From Plasmodium relictum (taxonomy: Eukaryota; Apicomplexa; Aconoidasida; Haemosporida; Plasmodiidae), in NCBI RefSeq assembly GCF_900005765.1, contig NC_041688.1:901341-965340 (forward strand): a DNA stretch of 64,000 nucleotides. Direction: 5' to 3'. Numbering within the stretch: the first letter of the stretch is position 1; each line of letters begins with the position of its first letter. The notes under the pieces are model-generated. The model saw only the letters and a list, made by a program, of their open reading frames with translations. It was not told where the DNA came from and searched no databases. A program made the translations under genes and the position numbers. Shown one piece after another: positions 46,255-58,279 of the stretch.

Positions 46255-47299
46255 TACATAAAAAATATATGTCGTTATTTATAATTATATATATATATAT
46301 ATATATGTATACTTAAATATCATAAAAAGTATAATATATATTTTCAAATATAATAGAAATTTTAAATAATTTTTTTTTTTTTTTATATATTTATAATAAA
46401 TTGTAAAAATGAACAAGAATGAAAAAAAAAGTTATAAATGAATAAAAAAAAAAAAAATGCAACATTTATATATAAAAAAAAAATTTTCATGGTACATTAA
46501 TTTTTGCATATAGAAAAAACCCTTTTAATCACCCTTTTTGAACAAAAAAAAAAAAAAAAATAATTATAAAAAAAAAAAATTAATAGTTTAGGTGTTAAAA
46601 TATTTCCTTAAAAAAAAAAAAATTATTATAATTTTTTAACTATTTGTAAATGTTGAATGATGATAAATAAAAATAACGATAAAAAAAGAGAATTTTTTTA
46701 ATTCAAAGATTATATCCATAGAATATTTATAAAATAATAAAAAAAATTGGCTTAGGGAGGAATGATTTTTTTTTATAAAAGAGAAGAAAAAAAGAATATA
46801 TCATTATAATACATATTTATAATTACCTTTATAAAGTAATAATTTAATTTCAATAATTTTACGTAGAATAAAAAAATAAATTGAATATATAAATATATGT
46901 ATATAAATTTTAATATATTTATTTTATTTTATTATATACACAAATTTATTATGTAATTTCATATATGAATAAAAAATAACATTGCAAATATTAGCTTGTA
47001 AGCATTTCATTTAAGATAATTATTTATTTACATATATACATTTTTTTAAAGGGAGAAAAAAAAAATATAGATAAATAAAAGTTGTTAACTCTAGTTATTT
47101 ATTTATTCTTTTATTTATTATTATTTATAAAAAAAAAAAAAAAGAGTAAAAAAGGCTTCTTTTTTATTTTTCATGAAATACTAATTTTAACATAAATAAT
47201 TATATATTTATTATATATGAAATATTTTTTTTTTTTTTTTTTTTTTGTAGTTTTCTAAATTTTCTTTTTTCATATATATAATCATACAAACAGTTAAAA
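45027..47299. other. Intergenic region upstream of ribosomal protein L4
   Basis: 2.3 kb with (TA)n runs at about 46226-46255 and 46285-46306 and many A/T tracts. A 36-nt imperfect hairpin at 45518-45553 is followed eight bases later by ACA. A T-tract ending TTTGTAG near 47250, just before the L4 start, resembles a 3' splice site, so L4 probably has a spliced leader exon, as is common for ribosomal-protein genes. Confidence 0.5.
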
Positions 47300-48535
47300 A
47301 TGTCAACGATAAGACCAGTTGCAAATGTTTACAGTACGAATGGTAAGAAGGTGGTTGGAGAAGTAGAAATACCTGTAGTTTTTCAAACACCAATAAGAAA
47401 CGATTTAATACAAGGAGTATACACAAATATGTCAAAAAATAGAAGACATCCATATGCTGTTAAATTAGAAGCAGGATATGAAACATCAGCTGAATCATGG
47501 GGTACAGGTAGAGCAGTTGCAAGAATTCCAAGGGTCCCTGGAGGAGGTACCCATAGAGCTGGACAAGCTGCTTTTGGAAATATGTGTAGAGGTGGTGGTA
47601 TGTTTAATCCTACAAAAATATGGAGAAGATGGGGAAGAAAAATTAATTTAAAAGAAAAAAGATATGCTGTTTGTTCTTCTATTGCTGCTAGTGGTGTTAC
47701 TTCTTTAGTTTTAGCAAGAGGTCATCGTATATCACACATCAAAGAAGTTCCATTGGTAATTGAAAACGAAATAGAACGTATATCAAAAACAAAAGACGCT
47801 GTGAAATTTTTAATAAGCCTTGGATTTAAAGATGAAATTAATAGATTAATTAAATCAAAAAAAATAAGAGCAGGAAAAGGAAAAATGAGAAATAGAAAAT
47901 ATAAAATTAGAAATGGTCCTCTCGTTATTTATGATAAAGATGAAGGTATTAAAAAAGCTTTTAGAAACATTCCAGGTGTTGATTTATGCAAAGTTACTAA
48001 ATTAAATTTATTAAAATTAGCTCCAGGAGGATCAATAGGTAGATTGTGCATATGGAGTGAAAGTGCCTTTAAAAAATTAGATGTTATATATGGAAAAACA
48101 AATGTTAAAGGTATTACTAAAAAAAATTATATTTTACCTAAGTCAATTGTGCATAATCCTGATATATATAGAATAATTCATAGTGATCAAGTTCAATCAA
48201 GTTTATTGGCTAAAAAAAGACCATGCAAAAAAAGATTACAGTATAAGAATTCATTAACTAATTTTGCTGTAAGATGTAGACTTAACCCAGCTTATAAATT
48301 ACTAAGATCACTTGCCATTCAAAGAATGAGAAAGAGTATTAATGAAAAATCAAAAAATAAAAAAGAAAAAAGAGTCAAGAAAAAAATAGAAAAGAAAGAG
48401 CTAACAAAAATTAATCATGATTACTATAAAGGTATATCAAAATCAGTTAAGAGAAAGAAAAAGAATGAAGAAAAAAAAGCAAAAACTAAAAAGAATGAAA
48501 ATAAAACCATATTAACCAATGCAGCAGATGAATAA
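47300..48535 (+). CDS. RPL4: 60S ribosomal protein L4 (uL4)
   Basis: Large-subunit ribosomal protein whose extended loop lines the peptide exit tunnel. The 411-residue single-exon product carries the conserved start (RPVANVYSTNG), the tunnel-loop block SWGTGRAVARIPRVPGGGTH, RAGQAAFGNMCRGG, and RYAVCSSIAASGVTSLVLARGHR, typical of eukaryotic L4. LAPGGSIGRLCIWSESAFKKLD closes the globular domain and a Lys-rich tail follows. Length agrees with P. falciparum L4. Codon use is less AT-biased than neighbours, with many GGA/GCT codons, as expected of a highly expressed gene. Confidence 0.98.
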   Translation: MSTIRPVANVYSTNGKKVVGEVEIPVVFQTPIRNDLIQGVYTNMSKNRRHPYAVKLEAGYETSAESWGTGRAVARIPRVPGGGTHRAGQAAFGNMCRGGGMFNPTKIWRRWGRKINLKEKRYAVCSSIAASGVTSLVLARGHRISHIKEVPLVIENEIERISKTKDAVKFLISLGFKDEINRLIKSKKIRAGKGKMRNRKYKIRNGPLVIYDKDEGIKKAFRNIPGVDLCKVTKLNLLKLAPGGSIGRLCIWSESAFKKLDVIYGKTNVKGITKKNYILPKSIVHNPDIYRIIHSDQVQSSLLAKKRPCKKRLQYKNSLTNFAVRCRLNPAYKLLRSLAIQRMRKSINEKSKNKKEKRVKKKIEKKELTKINHDYYKGISKSVKRKKKNEEKKAKTKKNENKTILTNAADE

Positions 48536-49669
48536 ATAAAAAAAAAAAATTTGAGCTTTTTATGCTTATTTTTTAATTTTTTTTCATTTTTTATTATATA
48601 ATTTATATTATTTTATGAAAATAATTTTTTTTTTGCTAGTATTACAATTATTATTTTTTTTATCTATGTTATTTTTATTTTTCATTTTAAAATTATTTTA
48701 AATATCTTAATAACAAAAATAAAAAAAGAAAAGGTAAATAGAAATAATAATTATTGTAATGTATATATATATATACTTATAAAATTTATAACTTTTAATA
48801 TATATTTTACAATTTTAATATATTTGGTTTTATTTTATTCAATATAAATATATTATTTTGATAATAATATATATATAGTCAATGCTACAAAAAAAAAAAA
48901 AAAAGAAAAAAAAAGTTTATTCTTTTTTGTAATAATCTTCATATGTATGAAATAATTAAAAGAAACTAAAAATATTGTTTTAAAATAAAATAATTTATAT
49001 TATAGAAAGTATGGTGTTCTTATTTCTTTTTTTGTTCAAAAATAGAATCATTAAAAGGAAAATCATCCACATAATAAACTTTTGTATGGTATTAATAGTT
49101 TCCCATATTTATAAAAATAAAAAATATTTTTAAAAAATCTATAAATAAAAAAATGTTATAATAATTTAATGAAATACAGAAAAAAAATTATCAATTCATA
49201 TTTAAATTTATAATATATTAAAGAAAAAAACTTTTATCGGATATACTTTTTTTTTTCTTCTAATACTTCAAGTTTATTTTTATTTTTTAATGCGCTAAAT
49301 ATGCATATTTATATGTGTATTAATTATAATGATATATAATTTTTTTATATCATAAAATTTTTTATTATATTGTACTTCTATGATATTTGAATTTCCTCGT
49401 AATGATTAAAAAAAGCAGGCATATTATTATTAATAAATGACAGTTAAATATATTATTGACTTTTTTATGTAATTAATAAAAGGAATAACTATATATTCCT
49501 TGTTGATTTATAAAATAAAGCAAACAAAATTATAACCCATAAAATAATAAATTTTTTTTTTTTAACAAAGTTTGATAAGATATAATAACAAAAAAAAAAA
49601 AAAAAAAATTAAATGGATGAATTAGAATTTAAGAAATAAAAAAAAATTTGTAAATTTTTTTTTTTAAAA
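48536..49669. other. Intergenic region between L4 and the L51/S25-domain gene
   Basis: Contains 3' flank of L4 and promoter of the next gene. On the minus strand 49100-49010 is unusually coding-like in two frames; see findings. (TA)n run at about 48761-48775. No gene assigned. Confidence 0.5.
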
Positions 49670-50247
49670 ATGAGTATTAATAGAATAAATAAGGTTATTC
49701 TTTGTTCTAAGGTAGAACTAAAATCAATAGAAAAAATTGATTTTTACGCGACCACCTCTAAAAGTATAGTAAAGTAAAAGAAAAAAAAAAATGTAACTAA
49801 AATAAATATATGGAATTATTGAATTAAAATATAAATATTTTTCTCTTAGAGATTTTTGTGAGTTTTTTTTGCCATTCCTAAAATATAATAATTTTAATGT
49901 AGTTTGTAACTTTCATAATACTAAAGAAAAAAACGAAAAAGTTGTTTTATCACCAAGTAAAAATGGATGAATTATATTTTTATATTTATAATACAATACT
50001 AACTTTGTAACTTTATTATTTTTTTTTTTTTTATAATTATCAAATATTCATTTTAATAATTATGTATCTATTATTTATACTATTATGAACAAAATTTGTG
50101 TGCTATTTTTGTTCTAATTAAAATTGTTTTTATTTTTAATTTACAGAAAATGGAGATAAACATATAATCAATTTATCCTTATATAAATATAGCCAACAGT
50201 TATATGATAGGATAATTTTTTTGGATAAGAAATTTTTAGAAGCTTAA
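49670..50247 (+). CDS. L51/S25/CI-B8-domain small protein, probable mitochondrial ribosomal protein mL43-like (three exons)
   Basis: Reconstructed from splice sites: exons 49670-49773, 49850-49956 and 50147-50247, GT-AG introns of 76 and 190 nt, all phases compatible, giving 103 residues. The pattern fits the thioredoxin-like L51/S25/CI-B8 family: an N-terminal basic strand, helix KDFCEFFLPFLKYNNFNVV (compare VREFLESHLPAFKEKNPQLEV in mL43), the strand ending KVVLSPKNGDKHIINL with the typical N-G before a strand, and a C-terminal helix. Members are mL43, mL53, mS25 and complex I NDUFA2; malaria parasites lack complex I, so a mitoribosomal role is the best inference. It lies between L4 and ROM4 on the same strand. 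The exon structure is well supported; the family call is moderate because only short motifs match. Confidence 0.68.
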
Positions 50248-51090
50248 CTTTAAAAATACTTACGTTTTATAGCTGCCTGAGAATTTTTTTTTTTTATCAT
50301 AATAATATATACTAGGTTATAATTTTTAATTATTTTAAAAAGTAAAATCAAAAATATATAATGCATAAAAATGAAAAGAGTTTATACTTTTTCTATTAAT
50401 TTGTTTTTTTAAACTATTTTTCTTTTATTTGATAAATATTTACATTTAATCAAATATTGCATTTAAAAAGATGTTTATGGTTTTCTTTTTCTTTTTCTTT
50501 TTCAAATACTTAATAAAAAAATATTGTATTCACACTATCATTTTAATGAAGACATGGAATTTCTGAATTAAAATCTTTTTTTTTATGTGAATGTTTTTGA
50601 AAAATTATACACAAAAAAAAAAAAAAAATTTTAAATGCAACTATTTTTTAGTAACTTTTTTCTTTTTAAATTCTCAAAACAATGTATTATACCTAAAAAT
50701 TTTTAGTAAAAATTTTGTCTAAAAATTAATATTAAAGAGGCTTTTTCTTTTTTTAATTTTAATTATTACTTATTATAATAAAATCATGTTGCAATTATTT
50801 GTACCATTTATATTCTTACAGTGCACATTTAAAGAGTAGAAATTTAAGAAAATGGTTAATATATTTTTATATTAATTATTACATTCTATTTATTGTTTTT
50901 CGTATAATTTCTATGTTTTTTTTTTTTTTTTCTTTCTTTTTTATATATTTAAAACATTTTTTTTAATATATATTATCACTGCTCAAGTAAAATGTTATTT
51001 AAAAAATTTTTTTTATATAATCAATGTGTGTACATTTTTTAGATTATATTTTATTTACATAAATTAATATATACAAACTTTTAATTTTGA

Positions 51091-51147
<57 letters not shown>

Positions 51148-51679
51148 ACGTACATATTTATATATCTAGATATTTATTATGTTTTTTCCTTTTTTTTAAA
51201 AAATTCTATTAATATACTAGTATCATAAATTAACAATTTAATATAAATAGATAATTATACATATTTAATTTGAGGTTTGCTTACAAAAATACAACAGTCT
51301 CTCATGTAACACATGCAAAATGCATAAAATCATTTAAAATATTTAAAAATTAAGACAGTTTTTTTTTTTATTTCTGTTTCATTACTTTTAATTTTAGTTT
51401 TTTTTTTGTTCCTTTTTTCTTTTTTTGTTCCTTTTTTCTTTTTTTTTTCCCTTTGATTCTCTTTATTTTTTTGATATTTCATACTAGGATAGTTAATATT
51501 ATTGTTGCGAATTTTATTATAATTAATATTTGTTCTAATTAATTATATTATTATCTTTTTTTTAACTCTCATTTGATAATATTTTTATTAATTTTATGAT
51601 TCTTTCGCATATTCATATGTTTATATATAATTTATACTTATTATATATATATGTATATATGTATATTTCTGATTAACAC
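50248..51679. other. Intergenic region upstream of ROM4
   Basis: Promoter region of ROM4 plus 3' flank of the L51/S25-domain gene. It contains the longest (TA)n microsatellite in the window and a T-rich block (51360-51470) with a TTCCTTTTTTCTTTTTT-type repeat. No gene seen. Confidence 0.6.
51094..51144. repeat. (TA)n microsatellite
   Basis: About 25 uninterrupted TA dinucleotides upstream of ROM4; the longest such run in the window and likely polymorphic between strains. Confidence 0.97.
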
Positions 51680-53368
51680 ATGGAAAATAAAACAGCAGTG
51701 ACTCCTACAGATAAAAAAAATAAAAAAAATAAATCTACTAATTTAACAACACAAAAAAATGTTGGGGGTAATATTTCAACTCCTAAAGAAGAAATAAAAA
51801 AGGTAAAAAATACTTCTGCTAATGATGTCAATAAAGTAAAAAAATCTCAAGTTATAAATCCCAAAATAGCAGAAAATGAGGATTCATTAGATCGTAAGAA
51901 AGAGTTAAATGATATCAAAATATTAGTAACAAATGATGAAGGTTTACATACATTACCACCAGGAGCTGTTGGAAGACGTTCCCCTTTAAACCCTTTTTCT
52001 TCTCCAATGCTGGGAAAGTATAGAAGAAAGAATAAAAATGCAAAAGTAAAAGTAAAAGACCCAAGATTAAATAATAATCCGTTGACTGGAAGATTAATAG
52101 TATGTATATCAACAACGGCTATTTTATTTTGGGTTTTTTTTGCTCAAATGGTATTTAATTATAATACCTTTAATGGGAGATGCATATCAAAGGTATTATA
52201 TCCTATATATACTGAAACTGTAACAAAAAATAGAGAGCCTTTTTATGTTTCTTTAGGATATGGTGCATGTGAATACAATTTAGATGAGTTTGCTTCAAAT
52301 CGTCATTTCATTGGTTTAGGTGCAGAAGACGATGGTTGGCCAAATAACAAAGTAGAGGAAAATTCTGATTCAAAAGGAGAAGTTAGTTGGGATTCTGTAA
52401 ATAGTCGTGTGTATAATCAGTTAGGTGGATTAAATACAAATTTGATAAGAAATTACGGGGAAATATATAGATTATTTTGGTCTATGTATCTACATGGAGG
52501 TTTTATGCATATATTTTTTAATGTAATATGCCAAATACAAATATTATGGATGATTGAACCTGATTGGGGTTTTCTTAGAACCTTACTTTTGTTTTTTGTA
52601 TCAGGAGTTACAGGAAATTTATTATCTTCCGTTTGTGATCCTTGTGGTGTTACAATAGGATCTTCTGGAGCTTTATATGGATTAATAGGAGCTCTTTTTA
52701 CATATTGTATTGAATACTGGAAAACAATCCCAAGACCATGCTGTGTTTTAATTTTTATGATCGTTGTCATTATTTTTGGTATTTTTATTGGTATGTTTGG
52801 ATATACAGATAATTACGCTCATATGGGAGGATGTTTAGGAGGTATTTTATATGGTTTTGCAACAATCACTACTGTTTCTGCTGCAGATAAATGTACTTTA
52901 GGGGAAAGGATGCTTACATCTCCTCCTTTTTCTTGGTTTCTTTCTAATGAAACAAAAGAATTAATTAAAGCTAAAGCTAGAGAAAAGAAGATAAAAGGAG
53001 AAAATTATAGAAAGAAGCAGCTAGCCAATAAAGTTCATAAAGATGACACTCTTCACTTATTAATGGCTGTTATGAAAAATAGATTAAATGAAGAAGGTAG
53101 ACCTCCTTGTAAAATGAAATTAAGAGAATGGATAGTTCGAATAACCGCTGCTGCTTCTCTAATAATAATGTGGATTATTTTATTTACTTATTTATTAAGT
53201 GAAAGAGCATATAAATCTTATTCTCCATTAGGACAGATTAAATTTTCAGGAATGCATTCATGTTATTGTTGTGAAGTAATAAAAAATAAAATTAAATTTG
53301 TTAATCTAGAAAATTTTTACTGGTGTTTTCATGATGAAGAAGCAGCAAAATTTTATTGTGGCACATGA
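51680..53368 (+). CDS. ROM4: Rhomboid intramembrane protease ROM4
   Basis: ROM4 cleaves adhesins (EBA, Rh and TRAP families) within their membrane segment during invasion. The 562-residue single-exon protein has a hydrophilic Lys-rich cytosolic N-terminus (1-140) and seven predicted membrane helices. The GxSG serine motif is GSSGALYG with Ser329, the partner His381 is in YAHMGGCLGG, and LHGGFMHIFFNVICQ holds the His and Asn of the second helix. A cytosolic charged loop (about 425-475) separates the last helix, followed by a Cys-rich end (CYCCE, YWC). From memory P. falciparum ROM4 lies two genes from L4, which agrees. All catalytic residues are present. Confidence 0.96.
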   Translation: MENKTAVTPTDKKNKKNKSTNLTTQKNVGGNISTPKEEIKKVKNTSANDVNKVKKSQVINPKIAENEDSLDRKKELNDIKILVTNDEGLHTLPPGAVGRRSPLNPFSSPMLGKYRRKNKNAKVKVKDPRLNNNPLTGRLIVCISTTAILFWVFFAQMVFNYNTFNGRCISKVLYPIYTETVTKNREPFYVSLGYGACEYNLDEFASNRHFIGLGAEDDGWPNNKVEENSDSKGEVSWDSVNSRVYNQLGGLNTNLIRNYGEIYRLFWSMYLHGGFMHIFFNVICQIQILWMIEPDWGFLRTLLLFFVSGVTGNLLSSVCDPCGVTIGSSGALYGLIGALFTYCIEYWKTIPRPCCVLIFMIVVIIFGIFIGMFGYTDNYAHMGGCLGGILYGFATITTVSAADKCTLGERMLTSPPFSWFLSNETKELIKAKAREKKIKGENYRKKQLANKVHKDDTLHLLMAVMKNRLNEEGRPPCKMKLREWIVRITAAASLIIMWIILFTYLLSERAYKSYSPLGQIKFSGMHSCYCCEVIKNKIKFVNLENFYWCFHDEEAAKFYCGT

Positions 53369-53877
53369 AGATGTTTATGTAATAAACATATAAAAAATAT
53401 TTAAAAGGAGAAAATATATATATATTTATTTATTTAAAAGATTTTTCAGTATCAAGTAATAGATAAATTTAAGAATATACTTAAATTTTTATAAAGATAT
53501 TATAGTTTAAATGAAATATTTTTTTTTAGTAAAAAAACATGTAATTATGTTCATGAACATATAAATTTGAAGAAAAAGTAATTATATAACTATATTACTT
53601 CATATTAAAAAGTTATAGAAATATGATAGTTTTTTAAAAAATTACAGAAAATATAAGAGAAATATAACCTTGTATTTACTATAAATTAAACTAAAAAAAA
53701 TATACTTCATAATAAAAAATATTTTTCATAAAATAAAAGGAATTGAGTGTGAAAACATTTAGTAAGTAAAATAAGTCTATTTAATAAATATTTTATGTAT
53801 ATATAAAAATATATAAAGTGAATATAACAAATAGATAAATCGATTAACTTATTACAATAATTTACTTAATATATATA

Positions 53878-53909
<32 letters not shown>

Positions 53910-54303
53910 TTTTCTTTCCTTTCCTTTCCTATATTTCCATGAAAAAAATTTTTTTAATTTTCGGTAATATTTATTAAAGATTTTTCTTATTAATAAACAT
54001 GAAAGAAAAAAAGAAACATTATTCAACTTTTTTTTTTTTTGTAAAAAAATGAAGACAAATGTAATATAAACAAATCTTCTATAAAAAAAACAAGACAATT
54101 TAAGAATTATTCAAAATTCAAAAGAAGCTTGATTTTTTTTATAACGGTTCTTAATAAAGATGAAAAATGGACAGGCCTGGAACGTGTGCCTGCATTTGAG
54201 AAAATATATTAGATAAATTAATATTAAAAAAAAAATAAAATTTCTAATGAAATAAAAAAAAAGTATATAAACATATATATGAAAATATATATTATTATAG
54301 GGG

Positions 54304-54335
<32 letters not shown>

Positions 54336-54664
54336 ACATTTAATGTAATGTATTATAATAACAAAAGCATATATGAAAAAATTATGAATTAAATTTATCT
54401 TTTATTCATTTTTTATGAAAAAAAAGAATAAAAAAAAAAAAAAAATTCAAGGTTTATTAATTTTATAAATGATGATAAAAAAAAAAAAAAAAAGTTAGAA
54501 TTCACATAAAAAAATGGTGTTGAATAAACATTTATATATATAAATATGTCTATATTCAATAATAAAATACATTATAAAATTGTTTTATTATTATTATAAA
54601 GATTATATAAAAAAAAAACATATAAATTAACTTTATTTATTTATTTTTTTCATTTAAGTATATA
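53369..54664. other. Convergent 3' intergenic region (ROM4/TCF25)
   Basis: Mostly A/T runs. It includes an isolated GC-rich island at 54168-54196 that either ends a spliced minus-strand frame (54189-54111) or folds as a hairpin; see findings. (TA)n run at about 54313-54334. Confidence 0.5.
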
Positions 54665-57324
54665 TTATTTATTTAGATAACCATAATAATCTACTTGATA
54701 CCAAGGTAGTAAACTTTGAAAAAATGCGATTAACAAATTACTATTTAAAGAAACATAGTAATTTGATACTGTGTGAGGAATATTTGTTGAATATGCTCTA
54801 TTTTTTTCCATTATAAAATCAGGTAATAAATAATTAGTTGACTTAAATTCTCCAATTCTAACATTTTTATATTTATTTATGTCGAAAAGTGCTATCTTCT
54901 TGCTCCATTCACATCTTACTTTTTCTATTTCTTCAGATACTACAGAAAAAAAAAAAAAAAAAATGAAACGAAATAACGTAAAAAAAAAATATTAAATGAA
55001 TAATAATAATTTTATATTTAAAAAAAAAAAAAAAAAAAAAACGATTATACATAAAAAAATAAAGTTTAAAATTTTTTTTTTTTTTTATATTTTTCTTAAA
55101 AGTTATAAATACTCGCTCTATTTTTATATAATTCATGTATGAAACTGCTGCACACATGAAACCAAGTAATTATTTTTTCTGATTTATAATAAATGTTGTT
55201 TTTTTCTAAATAACAAGAAATTATTTTTTGTATAGTTGCATCGTCTTCTTCATTAAATAGTGTATTATTTGAAAAAGGAGCGCTCGATAATATATCTTTA
55301 AATGATATTTCATAAATTGTCTGCTTCACAACTTTTGTTGTTTTGAAATTATTATAATTTAAAAATATATGCAAAAAGTGAGGGTAACATAGCAAAGCTC
55401 TTATTAACATTAAATGCGCAGAAAAAGATATAGAATAATTCTTATTTTCAACTTTATTTTGTAAACTTTGTAAATTATAACAATTAAAATTTATATTAAA
55501 ATGAGACATTAAAAATTTGCATTCTTCATAAGAAAATGAATTTATAACATCATCTTTATTGATTAATTTGATTTCATTATAATCAATAATAGTATTATTT
55601 TTTAAATATAAGCTTAACGGTATTGAAAAGGAAAAGTTTGGTAGAATGAAATGAAGCCTAATTTCAAAATTATGAAACAATGCCTTCTTTTGAGAATAAT
55701 TAATTTTATCAATAATATTATCATTATTTTCTTCTTTAGATTTTAAATATTCCATGCTTTTAATTTTATTTACGTTGCATTTACTTGAGGCTACTTTCTC
55801 TTGTGATATTTCATTATTAATATTTTTTTCATTGATTTGATCATTTTCATAAACTTCTCTTACTATTTTTTTTATTGTTTCATTCTCAGAAACTTTTTCT
55901 ACGTAATGTTCATCACTTTTTTTATCATTTATGTCATTATTATTATTATTATTATTATAGTCATCATCTTGATTTTTTTTTAAATCCGTTTTATAACTAC
56001 TGTTTTTATCTGAAGGTTTCTCGTTTAATAATATTTGCATAATTTCTTTTAATCTATTAGATGGTATAACACATTCAATATTTTGAATAATAAAATTAAA
56101 TGAGAAAAAAACTAAAAATTCAAATAAATTACATTTTAAAATTATATTATCAATTCTTAGTAGTATGCTACATAAGTCGTTATATAAATCCATTTTACAT
56201 AATAACTTAGCTATTTCTAATGATGTGATAGTGCAAGCCTCATTTTCAAGAGATATCATATGAATGTATAATGATTTATATAAAGATTTATTATCATATA
56301 GAAATGGATTTACAAATATTTTACTATTTTTATTTAAGAAATTTGGATGAAAATTTATATGAAAAATATTTTGTAATAAAAGTAATGACATCTTTATGAA
56401 TTTGTTTGCTACTTCATAATTACTTGATTCATTATAATATTCTGATAAAACTAATAGAGTTTCAACATGAAAAGGATATTTTTTTAATAAATCATTCATT
56501 GATTGTATATCATGACTATCTAAAAGCATATAAAATAAATTATCTGCTTCTAAGTATAGTTTGGATTTTTCTATTTTAAATTCATTATTATGAAAAACCA
56601 TTGTTAAAGGTGGTTGGATAGTTTTTGTTGTGTAATCTTGAATTAACCAATTTTTCAAATATTTTATTTTGCTTTTTTGAATATATTTTTTATCTTTAAC
56701 AAAGTCCTTACCAAAAATTCTCTTTAATTCTATATTAACGTCAAAGTTATTTTTTTCCAATTTAAGACAATATTCATACTTTTCATGAGTACAAGCAAAT
56801 AATTGTAAATGATGTGGCTTATTATAAGCATCTGATGATTCTTCCTCTTTTTTTTTATCTTTTTCTTTTTCTTCTTTTTTTTCTTCTTCGTTTATTTTGT
56901 TCAATATACTTGAAATTTCTTCATCTAAATTTTTTTTTTTTTTTTTCTTTTTTGATTTTTTATTTGTTTGAATTTTTTCTTGGTCTCCTAAAAGTTCTTT
57001 CACGATATTATTTTCCTCATTTGTTTTATTATTTTTTTTTTCTTCATATATATCTTTTTTATTTTTATTATTCTTCAAATTTTTATTTATATTTTCTGGT
57101 ATATTATATTTATTTAAACTATCGGTTCTTTCATAACCATCTGATCTCTTTTCATTATTATTTTCTTCACTCGAATTTTCAATGGTATCTGAATCCTCTA
57201 AATATTTAAAAAAGTTTTTTTTTTTTTTTAATTTAATAGGTGATGGTTCAACGGTTTCACTTATTTTATTTATTTCATCTCTATTTTTTTCTTTTAGGAG
57301 TTTTTTTAATAACCTACTAGACAT
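54665..57324 (-). CDS. TCF25: TCF25/Rqc1 family protein (ribosome quality control), two exons
   Basis: Rqc1/TCF25 works with the Ltn1 ligase on stalled 60S nascent chains. I join exons 57324-55113 and 54939-54665 (intron 173 nt, GTATTT...GTAG); the phases agree and the product is 828 residues. The open frame of exon 1 runs 15 bases past the donor, which would hide the true C-terminus. Exon 1 begins with SSRLLKKLLKEK and a Lys-rich acidic region typical of the family, then the TPR-like Tcf25 domain from about 215 (FHNNEFKIEKSKLYLEADNL, ESSNYEVANKFIKMSLLLLQ, FHINFHPNF). An Asn/Lys-rich insert lies at about 470-560. Exon 2 ends NSNLLIAFFQSLLPWYQVD, matching the conserved NP...FF.SLLP end of TCF25. 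The poly-Asp/Asn insert is parasite-specific. Confidence 0.9.
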
Positions 57325-58279
57325 TTTTTTTTATAAATAGAAAAAATTGCAATTACGCATTAAAATTATGAACATCACATAAAATAATATTAAAGTATAT
57401 AATTATATATAGAAAGAAAAAGAAAAATTTTCTTTTCTATTTTTTCTATTTCTTTCTTTTTTTTATGTTCTTTTTACATTTTTCATAATTTAATATTCAA
57501 GTTGGTATTAATTATACACCTGCATATATACCACTTTTTTTTATATTATATATTTTTTTTTTTAAGTTTATTCAAATTAATGTTTTAATTATATTAAAAA
57601 AAAAGAGATGTATGCTATTTCTTGACATTAAAAAAAAAAAAAAATAATAAAATAAAATACAAGATAAAATAAAAATAAAAATAAAACAAAATGAAAAAAA
57701 TATTGAAGTAATATAAATAAAAAAATAAAATAAAACATTTATATAAATTTATAGAATATTGAAGTAAAAACAGCGAATTACTAAAAACATAAAATTAAAA
57801 AAAAAAAAAAAAGAAAAAAGAAAAAAGATTAATATGATTATATAATGAATAAAAAAAAAAAAATAAATAAATTAATGATTAAATGGCGAAAATTGTAAAA
57901 ATAAAAAAGTGAATAACTGAAAAAAAATGTATATAAAAATATAAAATATATAAAAAAAAACTTTTAAAATGAAATATTATTAAAATATTTACTTATAAAA
58001 AATTTATATAAAATAAATATATAGAGTTTTATGTATTAGTCTACATGAAACAAAGTTTGAATTCAATAACTTCACTAATTTATATGAAATTTAAAAATTT
58101 AATGAATAGAAGGTAGTATATTTTTTATGTATTTATTCATTTCCATATATATATATATTTTTAATAATATGTATGGAATAAAAAGTAAGAAAAAAAATAA
58201 ATAAAATAAACAACATAATTTAATAATTTTTTATTTTAATATTTTAAAGAGAAATTATAAATTATACATTTAATGTTTT
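57325..58279. other. Intergenic region between TCF25 and the TBC gene (same strand)
   Basis: Promoter of TCF25 and 3' flank of the TBC gene. A tracts and AAAT/AATAA-type simple repeats (57640-57740); no gene. Confidence 0.6.
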
